A DNA stretch of 64,000 bases, taken from assembly GCF_020623625.1 (NCBI RefSeq), contig NC_060201.1, positions 930,001 to 994,000 of the forward strand, read 5' to 3'. Source of the stretch: Saccharomycodes ludwigii (taxonomy: Eukaryota > Ascomycota > Saccharomycetes > Saccharomycodales > Saccharomycodaceae). Of the stretch, positions 31,291 through 40,709 are shown piece by piece (positions within the stretch are counted from its first letter, which is position 1; each line of letters starts with the position of its first letter). The notes beneath the pieces are model-generated. The model ran no database searches, was not told the origin of the DNA, and was given only the letters and a program-made list of their open reading frames with translations. The translations under genes and the position numbers were made by a program.

Positions 31291-32730
31291 ATGGCCTTTA
31301 ATATGGAAAGAGAAGAAGATGAAGAAGATTATTATGCCATTTTAGAATGTTCTTCAGATGCTACTACCGAAGAAATTAAACGGAGTTATCGAAAATTGGC
31401 ATTAAAATATCATCCCGATAAATGTACAGACGAATCATTAAGAATTAAGCATGAAACAATATTTAAAAAAATCTCAGAAGCGTACGAAGTTTTAAAAGAT
31501 GATGATAAAAGGTATCAATATGACACTAGATCTAGTGCCAACGATTATTATAGTAACGGTGCTAATAGGGAATATCAATTTTTCAACGAAGATGATTTCA
31601 TGAATTTTTTTACCATGAATAATAACCAGTTCCATCAAAGATCAATGAAAAAATATCCAATCAAAGCTGAAGACTTTGTGAAACCCCCACAAAAGAATAA
31701 GTCTTCCCCTGAAGTATATGAAAAATTGAAACTATCCACACAAACCTTATATCTAGGTAAAACTTTGAAATTTAGATTGAAGAGATATATAGTTTGTAAA
31801 AACTGTAAAGGGTATAAATTAACAACTAGGTTTGTGGAAAGTTTAATAAGGGCAAAGAAAGAGTATAAAAAATGTGTACATTGTAAAGGTGATGGTTGTA
31901 CAATGAAAATCAATCAAAATAGCTTTCCTGCCTATACTTATCAAGAGCCTTGTTCCCATTGTTTAGGATTAGGTATTAGAATCCCAACTAAAGCTTGGTG
32001 CACAGATTGTTGTAAAGATAAAGTTGGATACATGCAAGAAGAAATGGATATTATTGTTCCTATTAAAAGAGGCATGAAAGCTGGCGACATCGTTAGGTTA
32101 AGTGGCAAAGCAGATGAATTAATAGATTGTGGCAAAACTGGTGATTTAATTTTTGAAATAAATGAGGATAACAGCAGTAGTGTTAAGGGCGCAAATATTA
32201 TCACAAGAGTAAACAATAATCTGTATACTAGATGTAAGATATCCTTGGTGGAGGCATTATGTGGGTTAGAAAATAAATTTTTGATAGAAACTTTTGATGG
32301 TCGTATTTTGAAAATCAACACTAGAAAAGGGAAAGTTTTAAGACCTAATACATGCATTGTAATTAACGGAGAAGGTTGGCCCATTGATGATGGCCAAAAT
32401 TTTGGTGATTTATATGTACAAATTGATGTAGAGTTTCCATCTGATTATTGGTTCAATGAAGTGGCTGAGATTCAAGCATTAAAAAGTATTTTGCCAAGCA
32501 CTAAAGGTTTACCGGATAATCGTGACAGTGTTAAGAATATTAATTCGCAATTAGTAACCGATTACGAAATTATTGATAACTTTAGTCTAGATGAGGAAAA
32601 AGGAAAAGCTCAAAAAGAAGATCAAAAAAATGATTTTTTTGAACATAATAATAGTAACAATAATAATAATGGTTTTTTTTACACTGAAGATAATGAGGAA
32701 CATGCAGGTAACACATGCACAACTCAGTAA
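31291..32730 (+). CDS. XDJ1: Xdj1, type I DnaJ (Hsp40) co-chaperone
   Basis: 479 aa. A J domain at residues 13-80 has HPDK (41-44). There is no long G/F region; an Asn/Phe-rich stretch takes its place. The zinc-finger-like region has Cys pairs 169/172, 195/198, 221/224 and 237/240. Repeats two and three are canonical CxxCxGxG (CVHCKGDG, CSHCLGLG), whereas repeats one (CKNCKGYK) and four (CTDCCKDK) are degenerate. Two beta-barrel substrate domains follow (GMKAGDIVRLSGKAD; TFDGRILKINTRKGKV). The protein ends in CTTQ, a possible farnesylation box. Xdj1 is a cytosolic J-protein that stimulates Hsp70 and in yeast has been tied to mitochondrial import at the TOM complex. It is divergent from ALT as in S. 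cerevisiae. Confidence 0.92.
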   Translation: MAFNMEREEDEEDYYAILECSSDATTEEIKRSYRKLALKYHPDKCTDESLRIKHETIFKKISEAYEVLKDDDKRYQYDTRSSANDYYSNGANREYQFFNEDDFMNFFTMNNNQFHQRSMKKYPIKAEDFVKPPQKNKSSPEVYEKLKLSTQTLYLGKTLKFRLKRYIVCKNCKGYKLTTRFVESLIRAKKEYKKCVHCKGDGCTMKINQNSFPAYTYQEPCSHCLGLGIRIPTKAWCTDCCKDKVGYMQEEMDIIVPIKRGMKAGDIVRLSGKADELIDCGKTGDLIFEINEDNSSSVKGANIITRVNNNLYTRCKISLVEALCGLENKFLIETFDGRILKINTRKGKVLRPNTCIVINGEGWPIDDGQNFGDLYVQIDVEFPSDYWFNEVAEIQALKSILPSTKGLPDNRDSVKNINSQLVTDYEIIDNFSLDEEKGKAQKEDQKNDFFEHNNSNNNNNGFFYTEDNEEHAGNTCTTQ

Positions 32731-33028
32731 AAGAAGTTCATTGTATCGTTTTTGCTTTCTTACTATAAAGTGAAGGGCAAAAAAAAAAAAAAAAAAAGTA
32801 TTAAAAATACGTATATTATCATATAATTCATTCATTCTATCAACGTAAATACATATATATATGTATATACCCTTTGTAAATAGAGCATATAAGTGTAAAT
32901 AATTATTAGTACTATTTTAATGTTTTTTTTTTTTTTTTTTTTTTTTTTTATTAAAAAAAATAAAGTACGTTGTACAGTTACAAATGTATATATAGATAGA
33001 TAAATAAATAAATAAATAAATTTATTTG
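32731..33028. other. XDJ1/PDS1 convergent 3' gap
   Basis: 298 bp between convergent stops with A18 near 32780-32797, T27 at 32923-32949 and (AAAT)n near 33001-33020. Nothing else seen. Confidence 0.4.
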
Positions 33029-34207
33029 CTAAAACAAAGAGTCCAGTTCTTCATTAGTTAAGCCGTTTCCATCATATTCCGGTATTTCCAAATCTAAAGA
33101 TGCAAGTCCGTCATTATTGTTGTTATTGTTTTCAATGCTGACACTGTTAGTACTATTGATGGCACCATTATTGTTATTATTATTTGTAAATATAGTGTCC
33201 GTGCTGTTTTCAAGATCTGAACTTGAACTAATATCAACATTAATGGGTAACAATTTGAAATTATCACTTTTATCAGTACTATGAGGTCCAGAAGAAGAGA
33301 AACCAACAGTACCAGAATCTATTAAAGTTGAAAAAGGTGAAGAAAAAGTGTTTAATTTTTTGGTGTTAGATTCGTCAAAAGAATGAATAAAATCTTTCAT
33401 AGGTTCTTGTTTTTGTGGCACAAATTCGATCTCACTATCATAATCACTGTCTTCGCTATGATTGGTGTTTTCCTTGGTAATAGGCGATACATTATCTGTA
33501 TCATTTACCCTCCTTATATTGCTATTTTCTTCTTTTAGTCCTCGCAGTAAGTGAGCCAGATTATTAGCGCTATCTTTGACATTGGTAGCATGCATCTGAT
33601 CTTCGTTATCTGTTTCAGTTTTAGCCAACAAGCTTCGCAAGTTTGTAAAGTTATTATTATTGTTATTAATATTGTCAACATGATGAGCATTGGTATCCGA
33701 TCCTTCTTCTGTGTCTTTTAGAACTAAACTTTTCTTTCTAGTTAGAGTGCTTGGCATGTTTTTTCTCAAAAAAGCATTGTTACTAAAACTGCCTGTATGT
33801 GTAACTTTGACATTTGATTTGGGTTTCTTGACATTATTATTTGAACCAATATTAGAAGTGTTTGTACTTTGTATTTCTTGTAATGGTTGTTGTTGTATTT
33901 TTTTCCTTAGCAGCATCAAACTATTACTTCTATTACTGTCTTTATTGGCCAAAGGTTTTCTCGCATCTAAAATATTAATCCCAGACTCGGGGTTATTTGT
34001 AGCATTGATGGTGGTAGCATTATTGGCAGAAACATTGGTCAGAATTTTGTTATTAGAAGCCATTCCCGCAATACCACTTGAGTGTAATTTCAATTCAATG
34101 TTTGTATCTTTATTTTCATCCACTAAACTGTCTGTGTTGGGTAGTAAGCCACCGGTCATGATATTATTAAAAGTTGAAGTATTGTTATTCTTATTACTTT
34201 CTGGCAT
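33029..34207 (-). CDS. PDS1: Securin Pds1
   Basis: 392 aa from the ATG at 34207. The frame runs on upstream to 34336, but the added 43 residues are hydrophobic and unlike securin, whereas MPESNKNNN resembles the start of yeast Pds1. Features: destruction box RKPL at 83-86 followed by ANKDSNRS (yeast: RLPLAAKDNNRS), a KEN box at 245-247, the conserved KSLVLKD (159-165), EFVPQKQEP, KLNTFSSPF and the acidic end GLTNEELDSLF, all of which parallel yeast Pds1. The protein is otherwise disordered and Asn-rich. Securin holds separase (Esp1) inactive and in the nucleus until APC/C-Cdc20 ubiquitinates it at anaphase. An ACGCGT box lies 365 bp upstream. Position matches YDR113C. Confidence 0.9.
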   Translation of the reverse strand: MPESNKNNNTSTFNNIMTGGLLPNTDSLVDENKDTNIELKLHSSGIAGMASNNKILTNVSANNATTINATNNPESGINILDARKPLANKDSNRSNSLMLLRKKIQQQPLQEIQSTNTSNIGSNNNVKKPKSNVKVTHTGSFSNNAFLRKNMPSTLTRKKSLVLKDTEEGSDTNAHHVDNINNNNNNFTNLRSLLAKTETDNEDQMHATNVKDSANNLAHLLRGLKEENSNIRRVNDTDNVSPITKENTNHSEDSDYDSEIEFVPQKQEPMKDFIHSFDESNTKKLNTFSSPFSTLIDSGTVGFSSSGPHSTDKSDNFKLLPINVDISSSSDLENSTDTIFTNNNNNNGAINSTNSVSIENNNNNNDGLASLDLEIPEYDGNGLTNEELDSLF

Positions 34208-34752
34208 TAGTATATACTGTAAGACTGTTGATAAAAAATCACTAATAAACAACAAAGTAGTAGAGAAAAATAATATGCTGTTGTTTTTAGTATATATATC
34301 TCTCTCTATGGAATACTTTAATTTTAGATTTATCATCCACTAAAAAAAAAAAAAGAAAATGGGTCTTTGTGAATGATTAAACTAATAGATAGAAATGTTA
34401 ACAAAAGAAAGGTAAACCAACTCTTAAAACAAAACAATTAAAAACGACAAACACCAAAAAAAAATAAAAAAATACACAAAAATTTCTTAGAAAGGAAGAA
34501 AAAATAAAAAATGCTTCAAAAGTAAATTTTTTTTTTTTTTTTTTTTTTCTTTTTTGATATGAAAAAAACTGACGCGTTGCTTATAAAATAACATACAAAA
34601 TGTCATTCTGTACGGCATGCTGCTTGCTACCAACAAAAAAGAAAAAAAAAAAGAAGAAAAAAAAAAAATAAAAATTCAAATCAAATTCTTTCCATTTGCC
34701 AGCAACTCACACAGAAAATAAAACAAAAAACAATTAAAAACATCTATCATCT
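34208..34752. promoter_or_regulatory. Divergent PDS1/GEP5 promoter
   Basis: 545 bp between divergent starts. It holds T22 at 34527-34548, A-tracts near 34638-34668, and an MCB box ACGCGT at 34572-34577. No gene. Confidence 0.5.
34572..34577 (+). promoter_or_regulatory. Candidate MCB (MluI cell-cycle box) for PDS1
   Basis: ACGCGT is the MBF (Mbp1-Swi6) core and is palindromic. It lies 365 bp upstream of PDS1 and 176 bp upstream of GEP5. S. cerevisiae PDS1 is transcribed at G1/S, so PDS1 is the likelier target. The only other ACGCGT noticed is inside APC4 coding sequence. Confidence 0.5.
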
Positions 34753-35835
34753 ATGATTCCTGTTACTAAGGAAACAGTACTTAATTCCTTGTGTATATTG
34801 GAATCGCAATTCCACTATAAAACATTAGATCATCTGGAAAACTTCATTATTAACTCAACCACGAAAAGATTATCCATTGCAAATGCAATTAATCAAATAT
34901 TGGACTGTGGTATTACCACAGCTCAAGGCACTAAACTTAAGAGTAGATTATTATGGCTTATATATTATCAATGGTTAAATAAATCCAGAAATTTGCCTCA
35001 CATTGCAATCTTAAGGTCTGAAAATATCCATGATTTAGTAACACATTGGCCCTATGAAAGAGATCATGATTTTTTAATCCATAACAGCCAACACATGGAA
35101 ACTAAAAATGAAAAATACAAGCATAACAACAATTCTTCGCACATATTTTTGAGGGATATGTGGAAATCGCCATCCAACTTGTCAAAAAGGAATTTAGAAA
35201 AATTACAAAACTGGATACAAACCTATTCGTCCAAACCATGGCTGCTGGAGTATTTTATTCCCCGTAAAGATAACAAGAATGTAAAAAAGGTTAAGAAATC
35301 TCGTACTAGTAACGTTTCAACTGGTCTTGATACTATAACTTTTGATGATCTAAAAGTTTTCCAAAATGAATCCGATATGGCCCTTATAACTGAAAAACAA
35401 TATCCAGCTATAAATACGTTGAATGAAATTCATAGAGATGATACAATAAGAAATATATTGCAGCACTTTTTATTTTTAAGAATGAATTCATTAGTGTTCA
35501 ATATGGGCAGCGAAAAATCTTTAGACTTAAGCCCAATAGTTTATATTCCAATGAATCCATTAGGATTGGATATTCCTGGTGTTAGAATTAAAAACATTTT
35601 CCGTCGTAAAATAAATGAATTATACGAAATTTTGGCCTATAAATTTCCTGCCATTACCGCAGAAATTGAATTGGAGCTACAAGAAATATTGGGATCTGAT
35701 ACTCATAATATTAGTAAAAAATCAAAGAATTTGTATAAAGGTGCTATAATATATAGTGGCACTTATTTAGTAACTGATAGAACAGAACATAGAGAATTAG
35801 TGTTCAAAATAAGCAGCTTAATGAACAGAATATAA
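34753..35835 (+). CDS. GEP5: Gep5, mitochondrial genome maintenance protein
   Basis: 360 aa, longer than the ~293 aa of yeast Gep5 (Rrg5). Recognition rests on short shared patches, NIHDLVTHWPYERDHD (yeast HFLLTHWPFEN) and the C-terminal PMNPLGLDIPGVRIKNIFR...INELYEIL region, together with its place between XDJ1/PDS1 and MRX14 where YLR091W belongs. Gep5 is needed for respiratory growth, mitochondrial genome maintenance and normal cardiolipin/phosphatidylglycerol levels; the molecular activity is not known. It is rich in Lys, Asn and Ile with no membrane segment; a mitochondrial presequence is not obvious. A fast-evolving family. Confidence 0.75.
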   Translation: MIPVTKETVLNSLCILESQFHYKTLDHLENFIINSTTKRLSIANAINQILDCGITTAQGTKLKSRLLWLIYYQWLNKSRNLPHIAILRSENIHDLVTHWPYERDHDFLIHNSQHMETKNEKYKHNNNSSHIFLRDMWKSPSNLSKRNLEKLQNWIQTYSSKPWLLEYFIPRKDNKNVKKVKKSRTSNVSTGLDTITFDDLKVFQNESDMALITEKQYPAINTLNEIHRDDTIRNILQHFLFLRMNSLVFNMGSEKSLDLSPIVYIPMNPLGLDIPGVRIKNIFRRKINELYEILAYKFPAITAEIELELQEILGSDTHNISKKSKNLYKGAIIYSGTYLVTDRTEHRELVFKISSLMNRI

Positions 35836-36219
35836 TACAATTTAGAACCGAGCATGTAAATTCTATATAAACATTATTCCAAACCATTATTTATTTATTT
35901 ATAGCGGTAGTAATTAAAGGTAATCTTGCTCATGCTAACATTTAAAGTCCCGTGCAAAGTGAGCTGTTTTTTTTTTTTTATTTTTATTTTTTTTTTTTTT
36001 TTTTTTTTCATGAAATTTCCAAGCTTTGCAATCCAAATTCAAATCATTTTTTTATTCTTTACATTTTTTTTATTTTAATACTTTAGCCAATTTAAACATT
36101 CAAATCCTTATTGTAATATATATTTTTTATCAAACTGAGAGGGATATCTCTAACCAGCTTTACGTAAAAGGCTAAGCAAAAATAAAAAAAAAAGATTAAA
36201 GCTATAACCAAGGGGAATA
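35836..36219. other. Intergenic: MRX14 promoter
   Basis: 384 bp between GEP5 stop and MRX14 start on the same strand. T-runs at 35967-35979 and T22 at 35987-36008; otherwise AT-rich without recognised sites. Confidence 0.4.
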
Positions 36220-36621
36220 ATGTCATTTATAACCAGGAATATATCAAAATCAGTTAGTTTGTGTAAAAAAACATCCCAACAAACAACATCTATTTTTAAT
36301 ATAAACACAACATCTAGGTTGTTTTCCACTATGTTAACTACCTCAACACGATCACCAATTGATCATTTACAAAAAATGGGATCATCAGTCACTATTCCTG
36401 AAACTTTTACTACTGGTACTAGTACTTCTACCTTTTCTAGTTTATTAACTAATATTGGATGTTTATTGGGAAGAAGGTGGAAAAGCAGAGGTAACACTTT
36501 TCAACCAAGTACTTTGAAAAGAAAAAGGAGAATTGGTTTTTTGGCTAGATGCAGAAGTAAGACTGGACAAAACATTTTGAAGAGAAGAAAGACTAAAGGT
36601 AGATGGTATTTGACATATTAG
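36220..36621 (+). CDS. MRX14: Mitochondrial ribosomal protein bL34m
   Basis: 133 aa. The last ~50 residues are the bL34 family core, strongly basic: [45 protein letters not shown]. The first ~75 residues are Ser/Thr/Arg-rich with almost no acidic residues ([17 protein letters not shown]), a clear mitochondrial presequence type. bL34m is part of the large mitoribosomal subunit and contacts 21S rRNA. Yeast Mrx14 (YDR115W) is 105 aa; the extra length here is in the N-terminal leader. Neighbouring MRPL1 codes another large-subunit protein on the opposite strand, as in S. cerevisiae. Confidence 0.93.
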   Translation: MSFITRNISKSVSLCKKTSQQTTSIFNINTTSRLFSTMLTTSTRSPIDHLQKMGSSVTIPETFTTGTSTSTFSSLLTNIGCLLGRRWKSRGNTFQPSTLKRKRRIGFLARCRSKTGQNILKRRKTKGRWYLTY

Positions 36622-36972
36622 TAAGAAAGTCTCTTTATTTTAAAAAAATTTTTTTTTTTTGTCAAGTATTTTTAATTTTAAATTTAACCGTGTATATAAA
36701 ATATTATAATATATCAATTTATTTTTCTTTTTTTTTTTTTTTTATTAAAAAAATTTATTAAAATTTTAACAACGTTACTTACACGAGTAATTGATTCCAA
36801 AGTGGATAATCATATAAAAAAAAATAAAACAACCTTAATAATAAAAATGCTGTTTAATTCAAGTGAAAATTATATATGAGAGTATATATATATATATACA
36901 GGTGAAAACTTGCTTCATATTGTAATACCCAAACAAAGCCAATAATAAAAAGACAGGGACATCGAATTATTA
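36622..36972. other. MRX14/MRPL1 convergent 3' gap
   Basis: 351 bp between convergent stops: T-runs at about 36651-36660 and 36729-36743, a TA-run at about 36884-36898. No gene. Confidence 0.4.
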
Positions 36973-37866
36973 CTATTTAAAGTCAATGACAATGCCCGGG
37001 CCGTGAGTGCTGCTTATAGTAGTTTGACCTAAAATACTAGGCTTTTTACTTTTTTGTTCACCCAAAGCTTTCATGATAGCTGTTCTAGCAGCTAGAATAT
37101 TTTCAGCAATCTGTAAATCACTAAGTTGTACTTTCCCAATGGGAACACTGATAACATTTCTTTTCTGCTGAAATGGCATAGCACCAACACTCTCCCTGAT
37201 CAATGTAGTCAAATCTTCAGCAACAGTACCTCTCTTCGCTGTGGGTAACAACCCCTTTGGCCCCAAAATTCTGCCTAATTCTTTATTTAAACTTGGTGCG
37301 ATATCGGGTGTTGCAAAAGCCATTTTAATGTTAGATACATCAATTGAACCATTTTTAATACTTTCCACTAATTTAGAACCACCGACTGTTTCACAATTTA
37401 ATTCATCCTTGTAATATCCTACTTTGCTTTCATCGCCAACGAAAACCATAATCTTGGTACTATCACCCTTGGCTGACAAAGAGTGTGGCAAAAAAATCTT
37501 TCCTCTTAACGGTTGATTACCACGTTCACTAACAACTAAGGTTGTTATGGTTAGCGTAGTTTGATTTCTCGTAAATCCAACCTCTGCAGCACGTAAGTAA
37601 CGCAACGCCATTGGCAACGGTAAATATACAGGACTATCAGAAGCTGGTTTTCTAGCATTTCTCTTGTTTATAGTTGCTCTTCTTAGTTCTCTTTTCTTTA
37701 ACTGATCTTTGGATAATTTAACTTGTGGTGTACTAAGTACCGAACCCATCGATATATTAGATGAAGAAGACATACTAGTTGTGTTCGAAACGGCGGTAGC
37801 AGCAGCAGCAGCTGTACTTTTCAAAATCGTGGATGTGCCAAAACTCCTTCTTAAACCTAGCATCAT
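36973..37866 (-). CDS. MRPL1: Mitochondrial ribosomal protein uL1m
   Basis: 297 aa (yeast Mrpl1 ~285). The uL1 fold is recognisable from KIFLPHSL, KIMVFVGDE, IKMAFATPDIAP, ELGRILGPKGLLPTAKRGT (the L1 rRNA-binding signature) and PIGKVQLSDLQIAENI. The N-terminal ~50 residues are Ser/Thr/Ala/Arg-rich with an Ala run (LKSTAAAAATAVSNTTSM) and act as a likely mitochondrial presequence. uL1m forms the L1 stalk of the large mitoribosomal subunit, near the E-site. Two Met codons start the frame. Position and strand match YDR116C. Confidence 0.95.
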   Translation of the reverse strand: MMLGLRRSFGTSTILKSTAAAAATAVSNTTSMSSSSNISMGSVLSTPQVKLSKDQLKKRELRRATINKRNARKPASDSPVYLPLPMALRYLRAAEVGFTRNQTTLTITTLVVSERGNQPLRGKIFLPHSLSAKGDSTKIMVFVGDESKVGYYKDELNCETVGGSKLVESIKNGSIDVSNIKMAFATPDIAPSLNKELGRILGPKGLLPTAKRGTVAEDLTTLIRESVGAMPFQQKRNVISVPIGKVQLSDLQIAENILAARTAIMKALGEQKSKKPSILGQTTISSTHGPGIVIDFK

Positions 37867-38142
37867 TATTATATGTGTCGATTTTAGATCTAACTTTTTT
37901 TTTCCTTTTTCTTTTTTTTTTATTTCCCAGTAATTTGTATATATATAGATATATATATGTGGATATATTCACAGTGTATTTATTATTCACTTTCACCCTT
38001 TTTTTTTTTCTCTCTTTCTCTTTTATTAGCTACCAATATTTAAAAATAACGTAACAGATAAAAAAGTCTTCAATATAAAAGAAAGAAAAAAAAGTTATAA
38101 GAAGAAGAAAACAAAAATGGAAGAAAAAATAAATAAAATTGG

Positions 38143-38188
<46 letters not shown>

Positions 38189-38529
38189 TGATAAATAAAT
38201 AAAAGTTTTTTGGGAAGGTTCCGAACAAGGTGCTTATTCCGTATAAACCGGATATTAGTTTTTGATTTTTATTTTTAATAATTTCATTCGTACTTCCGAT
38301 AACTTCGGACATTGCTGGTAAGAATTTATCTCAACGGCTTTTTTATAAAATAAATTACAATGATATTATTTCCACTTTTTATGGTCAGTCAATTTTACCA
38401 CTATTTTTAGACTAACGTTAACTTCAATAAGAGCAACAAAAGAAAGAGAAATAATAATAATAACAATAATAATAATAATAAAGTAAAATATAAAAATTAA
38501 AAATTACATAAATCCTAATACTGGTTACA
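37867..38529. other. Intergenic: MRPL1 promoter / TMA64 3' side
   Basis: 663 bp; both flanking genes are on the minus strand. It contains T/C-rich tracts directly upstream of MRPL1, an uninterrupted A41 at 38143-38183 and (AAT)n units at about 38450-38481. No gene recognised. Confidence 0.45.
38143..38183 (+). repeat. A41 homopolymer
   Basis: Forty-one consecutive A, about 280 bp upstream of the MRPL1 start. Length is read from the given sequence and may vary by sequencing slippage. Confidence 0.85.
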
Positions 38530-40419
38530 TCATTTTTTCTTTCTTTTTCCGCCAGTTTTATTCTCCAATTGAATAAATTTGGCCTGTGGTAAACCATACT
38601 GACTATTTAAAATGTCCAAAATAATGGATTCATGTGAACCTTGTACTATAACTTCATTGCACTTGAATTGCTTATTTTCTTGGATCGTAGCAGACCCATT
38701 ACATTTCACCTTTAAAATTTTGGCTAATTCAACGGAATCGATTCCATATAATTCATGCTTAATTACTTTGGTAATAATTTTTCTTCCAATTTTTACCTCT
38801 GTTACGATTTGCACCTTTGGAACGTTATTCCCCCTTTGTGGTTTGTTAAATAGTTTTTCCCCTTTTATATTATAAATTTGATAATACGCCAACAAATGTT
38901 TATTACTGTTGTTACTAATTACTCTATTTAAAAGTTGGCTTCTTGGGATTGTTCTTTCTTTATTGCCATTACTGTCACTACTGTTTATAATACCATACAA
39001 ATTATCATCTAATAAAACTTTAGAACGGTCAGATGAATAAACTAAATTGTTCTCAGTAATATATCTATCAAGCATAGTTTTAATGTCTTCTTGCGTATAT
39101 AATTCTTTGGAGGATTGTTTCTGTAAAAAAGATTTGATATTGGAATTAGAGGTTGGTTTATAAAACAAGGCAGTCTTAACAGTATCCTTTTTAGCACTGA
39201 CACTCTCATTTACGCCACTTTTAGCAGTGCCACTCGTAGCGTTGTTATCGGCTACAATTCTTCCCCTGATGGGATATGGGTCAAATGCAAGTAACTCGGG
39301 CTTGGTAGTTTTAGAAGCAACATTTATAATAATATAATCACCACCTTTGCTTTTTAATTTCATAAAGCCTTGTTTTTCCCAATGTTTCAATAATTTGATG
39401 ATTTTTTTAAACGAGGACTTTTTCACATTGATATCTTGTGGTGAAACTCTCTTTGGTAAGTTAACATTTAGGTGGTTGGATACAAAATTAGAAGAAGTTA
39501 TAGGTAACTCCAATTTATCTTGTGTCAATGTATAGTACATTGCTCTTTGAAGAAATTCATCAATATCCTCCGGCCTTAATACCACTTCTTCAGCAAAGCT
39601 AGGAATTTTGTTAGTCTGTTTGATGCTGTAACCAACACCTTCATTGTTGGCTTCTAATTCTTTCTGACCTTCTTCATTATTGTCCTTCTTCTCGTTCACA
39701 TTCTCATTTCCATTCTCATTTTCATCTTCAGGTTCATCATCATGGTAGTCAATAATATATCTTGGTGGTTTTACTTTACACTTGAATGATTTACATAATC
39801 CATCACCCAACCAATGTATAATTTTCACTGCTACATCAGGTTTATTTTCGTCAATTAAGTCTTTATAATCAATGCATAAAACACCAACAGCTTTTATATA
39901 TTTGGGTGTCTTGTATGAAGAAACACCGACAATTTGGCCCTTAATATATCTTTTCTTTTGTTGTTCTATGTCTTCCTCTGTCTGGTTATCACTATGAGAT
40001 ATATAAACCCAGCATCCTTTGTTCATTAGATTGGCACCACTACCTAAAATTTTTTCGTCTAAAACAAAGTCATTGGTAATCACAGTGGGTACCAAATTAA
40101 TATCTGGTGAATTCCAACAAGTGTAAACTGTTGGAACTAAAACGTTTTCTTTTAGAAAATTGAGCCAATTGATATCCTTATTTTTTTTGAACTCAAACCA
40201 AATTGGAATGTTATTGTTGGTTTCATTATCTAGAATTGTATATACTATACCTGATTGGTTATTATTGAACGTGTCAAAAGAAGCATAACTTATAGAAGAT
40301 GACGTGTTATTAAAGGTGGTAATTTTATATTCCGGATTGTTTATTTGAGATATTAACTTTTTCTTATCTGAGTTACGTAAATTACTTAATGCTTTATATT
40401 GCGGCTCTTTTTTAAACAT
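38530..40419 (-). CDS. TMA64: Tma64, eIF2D-type ribosome recycling/initiation factor
   Basis: 629 aa from the ATG at 40419; upstream the frame continues to 40464 only via TTG. MFKKEPQYKALSNLRNSDKK matches the yeast Tma64 start. Order: MCT-1/PUA-like N-terminal half (PTVYTCWNSPDI, GSGANLMNKGCWVY, YIKAVGVL), an acidic Asn/Glu linker (about 235-265), a winged-helix/SWIB-like middle, and a C-terminal SUI1/eIF1-like domain (TEVKIGRKIITKVIKHELYG, KCNGSATIQENKQ, VIVQGSHESII). The family removes deacylated tRNA from post-termination 40S subunits and limits re-initiation. The tail KTGGKRKKK is basic. Yeast Tma64 is ~565 aa. It matches YDR117C and is divergent from APC4. Confidence 0.92.
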   Translation of the reverse strand: MFKKEPQYKALSNLRNSDKKKLISQINNPEYKITTFNNTSSSISYASFDTFNNNQSGIVYTILDNETNNNIPIWFEFKKNKDINWLNFLKENVLVPTVYTCWNSPDINLVPTVITNDFVLDEKILGSGANLMNKGCWVYISHSDNQTEEDIEQQKKRYIKGQIVGVSSYKTPKYIKAVGVLCIDYKDLIDENKPDVAVKIIHWLGDGLCKSFKCKVKPPRYIIDYHDDEPEDENENGNENVNEKKDNNEEGQKELEANNEGVGYSIKQTNKIPSFAEEVVLRPEDIDEFLQRAMYYTLTQDKLELPITSSNFVSNHLNVNLPKRVSPQDINVKKSSFKKIIKLLKHWEKQGFMKLKSKGGDYIIINVASKTTKPELLAFDPYPIRGRIVADNNATSGTAKSGVNESVSAKKDTVKTALFYKPTSNSNIKSFLQKQSSKELYTQEDIKTMLDRYITENNLVYSSDRSKVLLDDNLYGIINSSDSNGNKERTIPRSQLLNRVISNNSNKHLLAYYQIYNIKGEKLFNKPQRGNNVPKVQIVTEVKIGRKIITKVIKHELYGIDSVELAKILKVKCNGSATIQENKQFKCNEVIVQGSHESIILDILNSQYGLPQAKFIQLENKTGGKRKKK

Positions 40420-40709
40420 ATTGTAGGTTAAAAAAGGTCTTTTTTCTTTCAGTTTTATTGTCAACCTTTGTGTTAAATCTATGGGAAATATTGTTATAGT
40501 TGGAAAGTTTAAAACACATTTGAAATTTTTTTTTTTTTTTTTTTTTTGTGTGCAAGCATTTTACTTTTTGATGGGCGGTAATAAATTTTTTTTTTTTTTT
40601 TTACCCTTTTACATTTTTATTTTGATTTGTGTACAAATTAATTATTTCTGTTCAAATATAACAACAAAAAATAACCAAGAAAACTAACACTTTCTTCACC
40701 AGTAGAATT
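40420..40709. promoter_or_regulatory. Divergent TMA64/APC4 promoter
   Basis: 290 bp between divergent starts, with T22 at 40526-40547 and a T-run near 40588-40601. No specific site recognised. Confidence 0.4.

Noticed and set aside
34208-34336. 43-residue N-terminal extension of PDS1
   Set aside because: The extra residues are hydrophobic (FFSTTLLFISDFLSTVL) and unlike securin; the ATG at 34207 matches the start of yeast Pds1.
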